DNA of 64,000 nucleotides from Fragilaria crotonensis (lineage: Eukaryota; Bacillariophyta; Fragilariophyceae; Fragilariales; Fragilariaceae). The stretch lies in contig JAKSYS010000143.1 of the NCBI GenBank assembly GCA_022925895.1, forward strand, positions 1 to 64,000, in the 5' to 3' direction. Position numbers and translations under genes: made by a program. Positions 21,438 through 34,000 of the stretch are shown here, one piece after another; the first letter of the stretch is position 1, and each line of letters starts with the position of its first letter. The notes beneath the pieces were generated by a model, which saw only the letters and a program-made list of their open reading frames with translations, was not told the DNA's origin and made no database searches.

Positions 21438-22751
21438 TTATTATTATTGTAGATCGAAGTGAATGGTGGAAGTTGCGACCCTCGATTCCTCAGCGTCGGC
21501 TCGATAATCCCCATCCGAGCTTGTGACGCCTTCTGCGAATAGTTATTGACGCTGTACCCCTTCCCTACATTTGGTAATGTTTTCTCGACGAGGCTCAGCT
21601 TTTTGAATTTGGTGGAGAATCGGATGTTGCTTCGGGCGTATCAAATCATGTTCACTATCACACGGCTGTTCAAGCGTGTCTTGGTTGTGGCTTATCATTC
21701 ACATAGATCTTCTCTTCAGGGTCAAAAAGCATTGGCTTAGGGGTCGCAAAGGAAACATGAGCTGAGATGTTGCAACGTCGTAAATGCCGTCGAAGCCCCG
21801 TCCAATCTGGGGAGATTTGAGTGTGTGTGCTTACCATTGATAAGTAGAGCATTATAGCATCTCAGTGCTTTGACCCACCATTTCTCTTAATCATTGTTTC
21901 CGTGTTTACACCCAATTCAAAGGTTTACAGTTTGACCCTCGTTTTCCTGTTGTCGCAATACAAACAAAATTGATGGGCAGGTCGAAGACACGTATTGGTA
22001 GCGAGTACGAGATAGATTGTAGTCGAAGATATAAAATCATTTCCACTGTAAGCAGGGGGGTTTTTTTTCAAATCTCTATTCCTCTTTATGAAGAACCGTG
22101 CAATATACATTTCTTCAATGTGTCCTTCTGTTTCTGTGGCAAATCTTGTAATCCATTTCAGTTAGCCTATCCTAGCATTTCATCAAGGTGTGACCAGTTC
22201 GTAAGATTGCTTTCCTGAGAGCCTTGATAAACAGAGTTGATGCCTGCATCTGCTCATCACTGCATTTGGACTTGCAATTTTCAATTTCCCAGTTGAGACA
22301 TTCCATTAAGATCCAGCACTAAAATGTGTTTTGTGTCACAATTCACGTAGCAGTGCTCAAGAAGCTTGTTGGTCATGCCATTTTGCTGTTTCATACTAAG
22401 TTTTTTCTTTACAGCAGGAACAAAACCTCTTTCCTGTGGAGAGTCAACTACACCTTACCATAGAAACCATCAAATATCAGAAGAGCAACCTCATTGCCAT
22501 CATGGTCTTTTTCTTCATCAGCATACATCACCATCAATCCATTGACTTCCAAGCCATCATCCGCTTGAACTGCCATTATCTGTTCGTGCATTACCTAGCC
22601 TGGATACAGTATCGTTGTCGATACGTACTGTATATCGACTCGTGGTTGCATCCAGCTACAATACTCTATGCTGGGGCCTACACGTATTGACTACTAGATT
22701 AGTCAAGCCGAGCACCTTCTTGGACTCCGCTCACAACTTCTAACTTAGGCA
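21438..22751. other. gene-free spacer with decayed repeat
   Basis: No gene recognised. 22230-22560 has the same decayed-repeat texture as other relics in the window. A small 84-codon frame at 22436-22690 has no homologous features that I can name. Confidence 0.35.
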
Positions 22752-23285
22752 CGTTCTTATCAAGACGAAATCAAGCTCAATTTTTTGAATTTTTTGAAAA
22801 TTGTATCATGCGATAATCTTAGCTAAAATACATGTGTATCGTCATTCTTACCAAGATTTTTGTGATTGTTGGTATCATATGGTATCACATGCTTACTTCC
22901 AAATTACGCCTTTCAGATCCGTTACATGGCAGGTTGGGCAATTTTAAATCGTTTTTAAAAGAACATGTGGGATGTTATATATTTTCGAAGTCCGTGTGTT
23001 CTTTATGTTTTTCATTTAGGACGTTTGCCACCTAAAATGTTTTTTCTCGGGCCATTTGTTCATCACGTTTTTAACATAACAAAAAGTCACGTGATACTCG
23101 AAAAGATTAGCTGGTATCACGTGATACCCTCTAGGAGGGGGGGTCAAAAAAGGTATCACAAATCGGTATCATGATACCAATATGATACCAGTCCCAACCC
23201 GGATATTCGGAGTCGACACGTGATACCAACGGCTATAAACCCGGAGATGATACCAAAAATCCGAAAAAACCTCTTGATAAGAACG
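22752..23285. repeat. inverted-repeat element rich in GGTATCA/TGATACC
   Basis: 14-bp inverted arms CGTTCTTATCAAGA (22752-22765) and TCTTGATAAGAACG (23272-23285) bound a 534-bp segment. Inside are at least eight copies of GGTATCA or its complement TGATACC, several as perfect palindromes (GGTATCACGTGATACC, GGTATCATGATACC). No ORF. It is probably a non-autonomous element or a binding-site array. Confidence 0.55.
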
Positions 23286-23893
23286 ACCCTTAGCATCTAT
23301 TCTCCTCAACTGCACTCTTGCCGGTCTCGCATCGTAGTAAGGCAGGGTAGCTAACGAGGATCAGATAGCATCGTTTACTTCCTCGCCTCCAAACAGTCCA
23401 GTATATCAAAGATAAATTCACCTTGTCCCTAAAAGCGACCTTGTATACTCTCGTTCCTCCCTGGACATCGACAACGAGGGTGCCCGGTCGCTTTCCTGCG
23501 ACTAGTCATACTCCCCATCCAGTGGGCGCGGCGACAAGGTAGACCCTTGGAACGTTTGGATTCACATTATTTTCATATCTTTATAATGATCATAATTTGG
23601 TTTAGCAGTCTTTCATTGTAATTTTTCAGTAATTTCATTTTTTCCCATTTTCCAAGATCAATGCAGCAGGTGTCTGGGAAGAAGGGGTTGCACATCAAAT
23701 GAGGTTGCTCTTCTGATTTTTTGATGATGGTACGGTGTACTGTCTACAGTATCAGACTGCCCTTCACTATAAAGAGACAGACACGGCTGGAAAATCGTAA
23801 CAGGTCTTCCCTGTAATAAACTCTAACAAACAAAAATACGTGTCTATCGTCGAAGGCTTCCGAAACGACAACCCGCAACTGTCATCGCACGAA
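23286..23893. other. spacer upstream of the CpeT-like gene
   Basis: No gene recognised. 23300-23550 is GC-richer than its surroundings and might be a relic of a repeat. The last 100 bp is the likely 5' leader of the next gene. Confidence 0.35.
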
Positions 23894-24775
23894 ATGGTGT
23901 TTATCTCGCAGCAATGGCTTTTTGTGGTATTGTCGCTCCCAGTAACGTTGGCCTGGGTGGGACAGGTTAAAGCACCGTATCGAAGGTTTCTCCACCTTCT
24001 TGCCAGCGCCCAACAGGAAAATTTTCTCGCCACTTTCTCGGGTGACTTTGATAATTACCTCCAAGTTTTGAACGATCGTCAAAATGGTCTGCTTCCGCGA
24101 GAAGGAGGTGGTCATGAGCACATTCACTGCACCCTAATACCAGTCTCACCCGAGTCGCGATTGGCTGCTTTCTACTTTGACGGCAATCCACAGAAAATAT
24201 TTCGATTTCGATATTACGAAATTCAAGACAGTGGACTCATGAAACTGTATACGCTGACACCCGAGTTGGAAGGTCAGTTGCGAAAAGAGCTAGACCCCAC
24301 CCAGTGGCCTCGTATCTACAAAGAATATGACTCCCCAAGTCTCGGCAAAATTCAAGAATTACCAAAGTGCGATGTTCAGTGGAGTACTGTCCCTGATCCC
24401 GATCAGCACGTTTATGCACTGGAAGCCTATCCGAATCGCCCTGGCAGTCATGCTGTTATGGTGTATGGTGAGGCCATTGTCGAGTCAACGATGATGCCGG
24501 GTACAAAAATACTGGTACGTGATCAGCTGTCCCTCTGGGATGACGAATTCTGGATCCATGATCGAGGGTTCGATCCCGAGTCAATGGCCTATATCTACGG
24601 GAACCAGCTTAGCATTCCTTATCAGTTGCAGCGAGTGACAAGAATTAATGATGGGAACCGTGTTGTGTGTAATGACGACTTGAAGTGGACACTGGGAAGT
24701 GACTGGCGAACGCAAGCCATTTACGACGAAAAGTTGCAAGCAATTAACGGTGTCTCGAGTAAACTAAACGCATGA
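23894..24775 (+). CDS. CpeT/CpcT-like protein (chromophore-lyase fold) with signal peptide
   Basis: Intronless, 293 aa from the ATG at 23894. That start opens a hydrophobic signal sequence (WLFVVLSLPVTLAWV); upstream in frame only GTG is available. The mature part begins with the FSGDFDNYLQVLND block, then HIHCTLIPV, LAAFYFDGNP and IFRFRYYEI. It ends with ILVRDQLSLWDDEFWIHDRG, FDPES and YGNQLSIPYQLQRV. This series matches the CpeT/CpcT family, which in cyanobacteria attaches bilins to phycobiliproteins; algae without phycobilisomes also keep members of unknown substrate. The signal suggests the secretory system or the plastid, but no clear ASAFAP motif is visible. It converges on the next gene, 57 bp apart. 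Confidence 0.65.
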   Translation: MVFISQQWLFVVLSLPVTLAWVGQVKAPYRRFLHLLASAQQENFLATFSGDFDNYLQVLNDRQNGLLPREGGGHEHIHCTLIPVSPESRLAAFYFDGNPQKIFRFRYYEIQDSGLMKLYTLTPELEGQLRKELDPTQWPRIYKEYDSPSLGKIQELPKCDVQWSTVPDPDQHVYALEAYPNRPGSHAVMVYGEAIVESTMMPGTKILVRDQLSLWDDEFWIHDRGFDPESMAYIYGNQLSIPYQLQRVTRINDGNRVVCNDDLKWTLGSDWRTQAIYDEKLQAINGVSSKLNA

Positions 24776-24832
24776 TCTTGCCCATAGCAGACAGCCGTGT
24801 ATATTGCAAATATACGGATGATCATCCCTTGG

Positions 24833-25723
24833 CTATAAACCTAGACGCTGCTTCCAGCGCAAATTTCTCAATTCCTTTTTGCATTGTGCCAATTCTTGCC
24901 GCATCTCGTCAATGTCTCTGGTTGAATTGATATCTTTAAGCGCTTCCTCCAGCTTCTTGATTGTGTACTCAAGCCTTGATACTTCAATATCTTGTAGGCT
25001 CGACTGCTGCACCTTTCTCAGTTCTTGAGGGTCAGAGGGCGGTTGGTAGAACCAATAGGAATACACATGATTTGCCAATGATAAAGAGGAATTCGCGAAG
25101 CCTGTTGCCAAGTCATCAGCCAGAGTCGGCTCTTCAGAGGGCAAGTCATCGAAGTCTATGGCGACAGTACCATCAAGACCCGCGGGCATGAGATTCTGCG
25201 ATGTCGCCAGTACATCTCCCTTGAACGTCGCTCTAGTAGACACCATGTCACCGCCACGAATCACATGAATCTGAACAGGTGTTTCTTCTTTGGTCAACTG
25301 GTCGATGAGTTCTTGCTGTTTGCGTACTATGAAGGGATCCTCATCGTCAAGTTTCTTCTTCGGCTCCACGCCCTCTTTGAGGTCTTGATAGGATGTATAC
25401 TCGTTGTGACCAAAGTGAGACCTCAGGATTTCCTCTGAACCAGGGAAAACTGACGTCACAACGCGACGGAGCCGCTCATCCATCGAAAGGTACCAAGCAA
25501 AGCTGTAAGGAATAAAGACGCCGGCAAAGGCATAAGCAGACAATACAATATTCCTGGGCCAGGGTTTCTCTTCTTCCTTTGGCGCTGCCGCCTTCTTGAC
25601 AATTGGGGAAGGGTGCCTCTTTCGATAGGCCAACCACGCACGACGCGACACGATCACGGGGAGTTCCATGGTTGAAAATCGTCGCCTTTGCATGGCGACG
25701 GGGGCGGAGAGTGCTTTTAGCAT
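24833..25723 (-). CDS. predicted mitochondrial single-TM protein, unknown function
   Basis: Intronless, 296 aa from the ATG at 25723 (MLKALSAPVAMQRRRFS), an Arg-rich, Ser/Ala-rich start like a mitochondrial presequence. One transmembrane helix lies at about residues 58-78 (NIVLSAYAFAGVFIPYSFAW). A soluble domain with acidic stretches follows, and the C-terminal 70 residues form a predicted coiled coil (LEYTIKKLEEALKDIN, MRQELAQCKKELRNLRWKQR). I do not recognise a family. The layout suggests an inner-membrane scaffold or assembly factor, as an inference only. Confidence 0.7.
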   Translation of the reverse strand: MLKALSAPVAMQRRRFSTMELPVIVSRRAWLAYRKRHPSPIVKKAAAPKEEEKPWPRNIVLSAYAFAGVFIPYSFAWYLSMDERLRRVVTSVFPGSEEILRSHFGHNEYTSYQDLKEGVEPKKKLDDEDPFIVRKQQELIDQLTKEETPVQIHVIRGGDMVSTRATFKGDVLATSQNLMPAGLDGTVAIDFDDLPSEEPTLADDLATGFANSSLSLANHVYSYWFYQPPSDPQELRKVQQSSLQDIEVSRLEYTIKKLEEALKDINSTRDIDEMRQELAQCKKELRNLRWKQRLGL

Positions 25724-26502
25724 GATGTTTGAATGTGTACCTTGCTTTTCAAGCAATCAAGAAAAAAATGCACAAGCATCACAGGCAACCAGCACCCTTG
25801 CACCGTTTCATGAGTACGACGTAATACGAAAACAAGGCTTTGAGCTCAGTGTGACATATGCATACCGTGGGTCTTCTTTGTTATACCCATACAGGCATAT
25901 CATACACCATGCACACCATACCACATACAGCACATACACCATACAACCATACACCATCACACCATCACCCTCCTTTGAAGTACTGGTATGCGTATTATAT
26001 CGTACTGTAGTACTCGAGTTCTTTGTTGCATGCTCGCATACATGTGTGTGTGACGTATGACGTACGTACTCCGAGTAAGCTTGTCGGATGCGCACATGTG
26101 AACATGGGTTATACTGTCGTAGGTCAAAGGATGTCAAGAAATCCTGGATTTGCACTTTGTGCATGTTCACCACAAGAGGCCAGGGGCAGCCAAAAGACCA
26201 CATGCAAGCATTCCACATGATGTCACTTGCAACCATTCCACTCTGTTAGCTACTGCTACCCAACAGGCCCAAAAGTTACCTCTTCATACTGTGAAGAAGG
26301 ACTTGAAACTGATTGGGTCTAGTCACAGTGACTGATCATTTGTGTGTCACTAACTGTTGATGACAAGAGATTCAATGCATCAAAAGGCAGTTCTTCATTT
26401 GGATCTCTGAGGATGTTGAGATTTGATGGACAATGCTGTTGCACGACGGCTCCCCAGCCTCTGCTGCGGTGCATGAGCGAAAGACAACCATTTGGAGAAA
26501 TT

Positions 26503-26735
26503 TAACAAAAATTTATCCGGATTGATGAGAAAAGATCAACATATGCTGGGTGCAGCATGATTCAAGCATGCCTTGCATATGTTTATATGCACCTTTATTG
26601 CAAAACAAATAATCCTGAATGCCAGTCTGACACCAAGAAATGGATAGCAGAACCTTATGATGACACGGGCGAGAGTGAGTTAAGTGACTCAAAATGTGGC
26701 AGCCGCAGCAGCAAGGCAATGGTCACCCAATTGTA
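26503..26735. repeat. diverged direct repeat, copy 1
   Basis: Shares ordered landmarks with 27340-27830: a GGAGAAATTTAACAA segment, a GGGTGCAGCAT segment, AAATAATCCTRAATGCCA, and a segment around GATGACMCGG that ends in CACCCAATTG or CATCCAATTG. Translation in one frame gives NNPECQSD. It looks like part of an old protein-coding repeat. Confidence 0.5.
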
Positions 26736-27339
26736 ACAACTCAAGATACTTATAGGCTAGTGCATGTATTTCAATGACAACAATTGTGTACTAGTAATAT
26801 TGATTGACCAGAACATTATGTACCAAACAAAAGTGTTGGCATTGGTGACCACATAATATCTGATGCGGTTGTAACGGGTGCTTTAATTTGGCATAATACA
26901 CGGTCAAAATGCGGGTGAACATGGTACAGTATTATGTGCACATAATTGAAACCTATGCTTTGTGTGTCATCTTGAGTCACAAGAACCCTTGGAAAAATGA
27001 GTATAAACTTAATTTCCTCGTCGTAAATAAGGTGTTGTTCAAATGCAACGTGTTGTTGATCAATGATGAGGCACCTTTGTTACTAGTTGTGTTTGTTACT
27101 TAAGTTGCAAAATTGCCTACAATAGCGATGAAATGTACTAGAACAAAGTGGTCGATTTCGCTGGAAATTGTCGGAAATAGACACCACCTGAAATCTTGCA
27201 ACCTTGCTTCCAAAGGTGAACACCATCCATTTTTCTTTTATCTCTTATCTCTGTTAAATTTGAATGTGCTATTTAATGTATTGTGAAGACATTTCATAGT
27301 AGCTTCTAAGTTACACGCATTTGCAAAGGTGCTTCAAGG

Positions 27340-27830
27340 ATTGGAGAAATTTAACAATTTACTAGTAGTAGCTGCATAAGTGAAAGAAGACTGACGTTTG
27401 TAGGGTGCAGCATTCAACCATGCCGTATACATTGCCAAGCAATTTAATCTCTAAGTATCAGAGAATGGACAAAGAACTCAAAAGAAGATGTATCAGTACT
27501 ACAAATCAGAAGTTCAGAATCAAAAAGATTGAAGGAATTGAAGTCATTGCGTACTACAGCTGCACCAATGAAAAATATACATTTGGGTTCAACTTTAACA
27601 ATGCAAATTAGCCTGGTATCATGAGTACCTAGCACATCCAGGCAAATCACAAACTGAAGGATCTATTTGATAGACATGTACTGTATTTGTGCAGCCATGT
27701 TGCAGCCAAATAATCCTAAATGCCAACTAGACTCAACAAAAAATAGTGGAATTGCTGCATGATGACCCGGACAATGATATGTTTAGTGACTCCAGATGTG
27801 CTGGCAGCGGTGCACAGTCATCCAATTGGC
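27340..27830. repeat. diverged direct repeat, copy 2
   Basis: Second copy of the 26503-26735 unit, longer by an insertion between the landmarks. Conceptual translation gives NNPKCQLD and later DNDMFSDSRCAGSG, matching ESELSDSKCGSR of copy 1. The frame is broken by stops. Confidence 0.5.
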
Positions 27831-28209
27831 TGTACTATGCAGCGTACTGATGGGTTGCCTAATTATGAAAAGGAGAAGAAAATGGATTGCCTCAACCACC
27901 ATGAGGAGGCATTACCAAAAGCAGCATATGTTACAAATATGTGCACAGGAAATTGCTTGTGATAATCAAAAACAGTATCATGATTCCAAACATCAAAACG
28001 TCTAAAAACGCATGATTTTTAGTCAGGGAACAGGACAATTGCACTCTGGATTTTTGACATTGTATGTCCTCTTTTTACTTTGCAGCCAGTTTCTCAGGCT
28101 TCAGAAGGAAACCTAAGCACCTCACCTTGAATCTGTTTTTGAATGTTAAGGAATGTCAAGCCTTGCTTTCAAGAGAGTTGATGGATTTTTGAAATCTTGG
28201 AGGAAAGGG

Positions 28210-28282
28210 ATTGGTACTAAGTCATGTAGCTAAAATCTTGGACTTCTACGGTGAGGGCGTGGGTTCAAACCCTGGCTGCAGG
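28210..28282 (+). pseudogene. tRNA(Leu)-like relic or SINE head
   Basis: A perfect pol III box B (GGTTCAAACCC at 28262-28272) is preceded by a class-II-tRNA-like variable arm and a degenerate box A (TAGCTAAAATCTTGG). The T-stem has mismatches, so this is not a working tRNA. It may be a tRNA-derived SINE promoter. Confidence 0.4.
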
Positions 28283-31099
28283 AAAGTTATTTGGGCAAAA
28301 CCTATCAATTTAAATCCCTAATCTTTTGCTCCCTCCAACATTTAGAAGGTGCTCAGTGAGATCTTGCTAAAACATTCCCATGAGATGTTAACCTGTTAAA
28401 TACAGAGCCAGCAGCATATAGATCCAAGAAGCTATTGACAAGACAGAGGCATTGGATTGTGTACCCTATTTGAATTAAATCTGGAAGATGACTATTTCTT
28501 GCCGAGGGAATTCATGAATGAATTGATCTTCTACGTAATTAGAAATTGCTAAGGAGTATATAAAAGTCATGCAGATATAATTTATTTTTCTCAGGACTAC
28601 TTCAACATGATTTATGTGATTTATACGTTCAAAAATACTTCCATGAATTGACAGACATGTATGGGGCTGCAGGTTTTGAGTAGTAACTCATGATCATGCA
28701 ATCTTTTTCAAAACAAATTGAAAGTCAAACATGTATACACATGCCCAAAGTGTACTCCAGTATTTGATCGTTGAAAATGCAGTTTACATTTTTCTACATA
28801 AAAATGTATTAATAAATAAACATACATGTGCTGGTTATAAACTGATTGTAGGTTACTATGCATACATACTATAAATACCATGGATTCAAAACGAACAGAA
28901 ATGGTTCAAACAAGTAACAATACAAATCTTTATGCAAAAGTGAGTTGGTTTTGAATGGTATGCATATTCATAAGTATAGAATAAAACAAAAAAATTTGAA
29001 ACATGCACATACATTTATTGAAATGGGTTGAATATCACACAGACATTCACTTTCAGGGATAGTATTTGGTTTGTTCAAGGACTCACATTGTTGACTTTGT
29101 TTCAATAAATTCCAGGAAGTCAGGGGAGCTCAGTCAAGCATGAAAAAATCCCCTGAGAAGCATAAAGTCTCCAGTATGCATTAAAAATTTTATGATAGGA
29201 ATTGTGACACAACCATTCTCAGGGAATCTTTCAAAAATTCCAATTTCCAAAAAATTCCCTTATGTAAAACGGACAAAGATACCATGAAATGTCTGTCAGA
29301 CAAAATATACATTCCTCACTCATCAAGGCTGACAAACAATCTTCTTCTTGAAAATCTTGTTTTGAATTTGCATTGTTGGCAGGAAGGTCCGGCAAAACTC
29401 CACTGCTTGGTATTTGATTTACGTCGGAAGATATCCCCTGAAAAAGTTTAAGTCCGTCCAGTATGCATTAAAAAGTGAGAGATACTTTTGAAGTGTCCAA
29501 TAGACATAAATGCATTGCTCACTTAATGACGAAGACAAACAAGCAGATTAAATAATCTAATTGAATATCTTATTTTGTGACATTCTACGCAATATTTCTT
29601 GACAATACACAACACTTAACATCCATGTGTTGACATCATCACAGGCTTCAAAGATACTTGTTTGATTGATATGCGTAAATCCTGTTGTGTTTCAACAGAT
29701 ATATATTTGTATTTGTTTCGAATTTTTTAATTAATATAATCAATGAATAAGTATTGTGTTCATAACAACAATTTCTGTATATAAAATATTATATATACTA
29801 ATAAAACTGTATTCCAAAGTTTGTCATATTTATATCTTTATCTTTGTTTTCCTACAAATAATTGTTTATGCTTTATGCATATTCATTTAGAAGAATTAAT
29901 TTGAATTACCAACTATATTTTTGACAAGAATTGTATATGCTTTATTCAGGTGTATACATGTTTGTGTTTCAAATATTTTTGAATCCATTTCCATGCTCAT
30001 GTGTATCCCAAAACACTGCACAGACCTCTGTATCAAGCATTCACGTATGTATAAACATATTGAAAAAGTGATTGAAACAGATTGAAGTTGTATCAGTTAA
30101 AACCAAAAAATAACTGTACCGGACATTTTTACTGTTATCATGACTGAAGAGTATTCTACTAAATTTTTTGTAAAAATCAGAAAAAGTCATCCTGGAATGA
30201 AATCACAAATCCCTGAAAAACGGTTCTTAAAGCTTTAATGCACATAGGGTACAGAACCAGTCAAGCACAGGCCTCTTGAAATCTGTTGTATAACATTTGG
30301 AACATGTTTTGAAACTCATAAGAGAGGTGTCCATTGGTTTATCCCTGTAGGGTTGCTTGTACTAGATCTTGTTCAGGAGATTGCTTGGACAGCGTACCCA
30401 TTGCATTCCTCCTTTCTCACTTGCCTGTAGAACTTTCTTTGCTTAATCCTCTTTGGCAGCAGTCATACGGTAAAGAAAGTAGGAGCACCAGTATACAAAG
30501 GGCATCGTCATCATCATCATCATCATCATCAGATTCACTGAACACAAAAATGAGTGCTCATCAAAGTTTGTTGTCACCATCCATGGCTGTTGTAAGCCTT
30601 GGTTTGGGGACACAAGGAAGGATTGTGTTGTATCATAGGTGATCTTGTCACCCATGATGCAGATTAGGAGTGAAACCAATGATACCTTGATTTAGAAATG
30701 TGGTCTGCATGGCAGTCTTTGAACTGTGCAATGAACAAAGTGCAATTGGAAGATGAGCAAGATGTTGTTAAGTGTGATTGGAAGAAGACCTACTACGTGA
30801 TGTTGTTCTCTTTTTTTGGCAGGGAAGTTGTTATCAAGGTCCAGGATATGCATAATAAAGAATAGGAAAGCACGTCCAATAATTCTGTCGAAAGATCTTT
30901 TTCATTCAAGTTTGGACACAATCATAATTGAAGTTGACAACTTCAAAGGCATTCTGGCTGAATGTACATGTAGTGAGTTGAGATTTGAATAAAAAGGGCT
31001 GAATGTGTCAGGATAAGGGAAGACCAAAAGGGTCGTTTTGGGAAAAAAACACACGTTCAAGACCGAATGTGTCAGCCCTTGCATCAAGGCAAAGGATAA
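28283..31099. other. gene desert, AT-rich part
   Basis: Long AT-rich stretch, strongest at about 28560-30200, without any supportable gene. A TCA trinucleotide microsatellite lies at about 30506-30531. The 102-codon frame at 30334-30642 simply spans the microsatellite. Confidence 0.45.
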
Positions 31100-34000
31100 C
31101 CCCAGCCTTCTGGACTATGCGACAAAAAAGACGACAAAATGTTAGATCAACCGAAAACAACAACAAGAGCGATTCTCAAAATTGTGAAGAGTGCGATCTG
31201 TAAGGAGGTTAACTTTCTACCTAAAAGTGGAAGGATTTGTTGTCAATCATGATTTTGATGAAGTTACGGCTTGGCAAAGTTGACTCTTTTTTTGGGTGTT
31301 CGGACGTGTTTGTCGTGTATGTCGCATGAAATGAGGCTACTATGCGACAAAAAAATATGAGTTTAGAAACTTTAACACGGCATCTCCCACATTTGACATT
31401 GGACTTTAGCGAAGTTCTTGTCCAATTCGACCCCTAGGGCCATGTAAGTGTGCTACATAATGTCTCCTCCTAGGTGCAGCAATCACAGGAGTGACTCTTG
31501 AACGAAGTATCCGGCGTGGTCGCTCATCATCTTCAGAAAACTCGTCCAAATTTGTGCCACTATTATCGGGAGTTGCTGGTGAGGTCACTCTTTGTCGCTT
31601 TGGAGGTCCTGGTCGGTTCGAATGGGGAACAACACGGACCACGTCATCCATTGCTGCACGGCAACAGTCCACCAATGTTATACTTGAATGAAATAGTTCG
31701 TGGCAACTCTTGCCATCATAGCGTTTCACCCGACAAAGGCTCACATTGCAAACCAAACACATAAACTTCGTAGTTCGACCATGACGGGCGTGCGTGCTTA
31801 GGATCAGGATGTGAGTGCTTGCTGCGGCAGCACCAGACGCAGCTCTTTGGTTTCTTATCTGGACCTGCACATGGAACGTGAGGCAAGGAGTGTTCATTCG
31901 CTTTGCAACCATGTCGCGCTTGGAAAAGTACGCCTCACGTTTGAGGTAACGAACACTGAGTCCCTCCACTCCGTCTTGTCTTTCGATGTCGTCTCCTGCT
32001 GCGTCCAAAGGGCTGTCATCACTTCCATCATCTCTTACAAATTTCTCCAGCGTTAGATCTCTGGCAAGAGCACTGCAAAACTTTGCAAACGAACCGTGTT
32101 TCTTGCGATGCTTTTGAAAGGCAGCGTACCCAGAGCAATCGTCACTAACCAGGAATGCAACAGACCGACTGAGGACAAAGGTTTGGTACGCATTGTACAC
32201 ACGAGTCATGAGAAGACGAAGCCATATATTTCCAACCGCCGAGAGCGTGCCATGCCGTGAATGGCAGTTCTTCATGAATCGCGAGAAAACGTCGATTGGA
32301 CCCTTGTTCCGGTTCCACATGGCCACTATTGTTGGGATCAGCATTCGTCCTTCCGGCAACGGCCTGCCTCGTTCCTTTACAAGATTGGCAATTGCTGTCC
32401 AAAGGCTCAAAGCCCCACCAATAGTGTCTGCATCGCAAGCATAACGGGGTAGCGTACAACGTTCCAAGCATGCTGGGAGTTTTCCTGTCGGAATCCACGT
32501 CAGATTGCGCTCATAAACTTTTTGAAGTGCAAGTTGGTAGGAATCCTTCGCATCTTCAAGAAGGTGCACGTGTACGACTCTGATTACTGTATTGTCCTCA
32601 GCGACGCCACAACATAAAGGGCATCCTGCAAATCACCGCATGCCATCCCATGTGTAATTTGAGTGCGATGGTCGTGTTCTGGAATGCACTCTTGAAATTC
32701 TTTTGAGCCGTTGGGATCGGTTCCATGCACATCAACAAGCTTCACGGATCCATACTGTTGCGCTAAAGACGTCTCTTTCTGCACTGCCTGTTGCCGTCGA
32801 ACACTTGCTCTTGATCTCGACCAAGGCAGTGACTTGGCCAACGTCGGGAATCAGCAGAACTGCAATAGCATCAGGTGAGAACGCTGGGAAAAAAGCATCT
32901 TTCCCACAAAGCAAACCATACTCCTTGTAATATTGCAAAGGACATTCATTTTCGCTGTGAGTTTGTAGGAACAATCCAAGCGGTAGCACGTTTGCCTCGT
33001 TGAGGGTCCCCTCTCGCATTGCCATCGACGAACCAAAGGGCGACATGAACCACTTCTCAAGAAGGATCTCAAGCACGGGGTGCTCAGCTTCGGGCGGATC
33101 AATCCAGTTGATGAAAGAATTCTTTCGATGAGGCATGACTTGTTGCCTGACACGGCAAGCAGCTTCAGACAACATATAATCTTTAATTGCGCAATCGGAA
33201 AAGCGGACAACTCGTCTCTGGTGTAAACCCGATCTCTGTCATCAGTACAATCATCTGCTGCGGGCTCAGCTAAATACTTTAATCCAAGGATATTACAAGT
33301 GGCCTTCACACTCGTAGACAATGCTCTCCTTCACCACTGCCCAATCGACTACAGCTGGCAAAGTGCCGCCACACTGCAAGAGCACCTGTTCCAGTGATGC
33401 AAAAGCAACGCTGATTGAACCATTCTGGTGTGCGTTGGGATGCCGTCAATTGGATGATGTTATTTGTCTCGAACAACGCAAGCTCAGCATGAATTGTTGG
33501 CTCTGGAACGTCATCTCGTTTTCGTCGAGTTACAAGGGTATAGTTTCCAGGGCCACAGTTCTTTTCAGTTGTTTGCATCAGAACGACTCGGCCTAAGCCA
33601 TTCCTGTAAGCACATGCAAAATGCTCTGCAGCAATCGTACCGGGAGCTGCCCTTGCTGTACTGCATGGCTTCTTTGCCCAATACTCTGCAGCGGCCCCTT
33701 TCTCCGCAATTAGGACTCGGTCCGGACCTGGATTCTAGTCGTAGGTAAAAGGAAATGATCTCATTCGTTTGGCCGTTCCCAAAAGGGATGCCCCGACTCC
33801 GATACTCCACCTGTTCACCTCTCCATCAATGCCTCCATATCCTCTATCCCAAAAAAACGTATTCCCATCAAGTCTGATTTGAGATTCGGACGAGCGACCT
33901 GTCATACTTTGCTGCAGGATTTTGACACAATCCAAAGTCGATTCCCCACGCGCTGCAACATGCCCACCAATGTACAATCCAGTAGTAACAGAAACTGCAC

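Larger units (their letters stand above)
25724..28209. other. gene desert, first part: decayed repetitive DNA
   Basis: 25880-26080 is a CATACAC-rich low-complexity run. From 26100 the DNA resembles decayed mobile-element coding sequence, with many stops and short frames such as 27405-27611. No intact gene is supported. Confidence 0.45.

Noticed and set aside
22840-23260. Possible CRISPR-like array because of repeated GGTATCA/TGATACC
   Set aside because: Units are short palindromes at irregular spacing without uniform spacers, and the genome is eukaryotic.
30334-30642. 102-codon plus-strand frame with a poly-Ser run
   Set aside because: It spans a TCA microsatellite. No conserved features, and it lies in a gene desert.
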